Below, one piece after another: positions 26,931-26,982 of a stretch of 26,982 bases of DNA. The notes beneath the pieces were generated by a model. It had not been told where the DNA came from and ran no database searches. It was given only the letters and a program-made list of their open reading frames with translations. This DNA comes from Chara braunii (lineage: Eukaryota > Streptophyta > Charophyceae > Charales > Characeae). Location of the stretch: positions 1,139,214-1,166,195 of the forward strand of contig BFEA01000247.1 of the NCBI GenBank assembly GCA_003427395.1, read 5' to 3'. The position numbers and the translations under genes were made by a program. How positions within the stretch are numbered: the first letter of the stretch is position 1; every line of letters begins with the position of its first letter.

Positions 26931-26982
<52 letters not shown>
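26924..26982 (+). repeat. (GA)n(GT)n compound microsatellite
   Basis: A short GA run passes into about 24 GT units that reach the end of the window, probably the edge of the assembled contig. Confidence 0.95.

Noticed and set aside
1-26982. CRISPR arrays, bacterial operons, riboswitches
   Set aside because: No regularly spaced repeats or bacterial gene layout; the content is eukaryotic retrotransposon DNA.

Overview
The window is nuclear eukaryotic DNA made almost wholly of decayed LTR retrotransposons. No host gene, rRNA, tRNA, operon or bacterial signal could be supported. Chromodomain-type Ty3/gypsy polyproteins, a primer-binding site resembling the complement of plant initiator tRNA-Met, abundant microsatellites and a large assembly gap all point to a big plant-lineage genome. 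A charophyte such as Chara would fit, but that is an inference from style and not from a diagnostic gene.

Layout. 1-4.1 kb is non-coding repeat debris: a dispersed repeat (61-270), a foldback-like inverted repeat with arms near 990-1373 and 1766-2140 around a ~155-bp duplication, and a perfect 58-bp tandem duplication. 4.1-5.2 kb on the minus strand holds a gag remnant fused to an LTR fragment. 5.2-11.2 kb on the minus strand is element A, a nearly full-length but frameshifted gypsy internal region (gag, protease, RT, RNase H, integrase, chromodomain) followed by an LTR. 11.8-14.8 kb holds a plus-strand LTR of the same family, a GC-rich segment with a 34-bp palindrome, a PBS with an AT-rich leader, a second (inverted) copy of the 61-270 repeat, and 513 Ns. 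15.1-18.88 kb is element B (plus strand; gag, protease, RT, start of RNase H), a relative of A. At about 18,875 it runs without a break into element C (plus strand; end of gag, decayed protease, RT, RNase H, well-preserved integrase and chromodomain, polypurine tract, 3' LTR to about 23.95 kb). The rest is non-coding apart from a structured GC-rich palindrome near 24.7 kb, an LTR fragment at 26.4 kb and a terminal (GT)n.

How the parts work together. Gag (coiled coil, capsid-like core, CCHC knuckle) would package the RNA; protease, RT/RNase H and integrase would copy and insert it; the chromodomain would bias targeting. In A, B and C the gag frame ends at or just after an in-phase GGGAAA(C/G) heptamer. 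Pol is open in the -1 frame, and a 7-8 bp hairpin can be drawn 10-12 nt downstream. This repeated arrangement, apparently a programmed -1 frameshift cassette shared by divergent elements, is the most interesting signal in the window. All three elements carry lesions and look non-autonomous.
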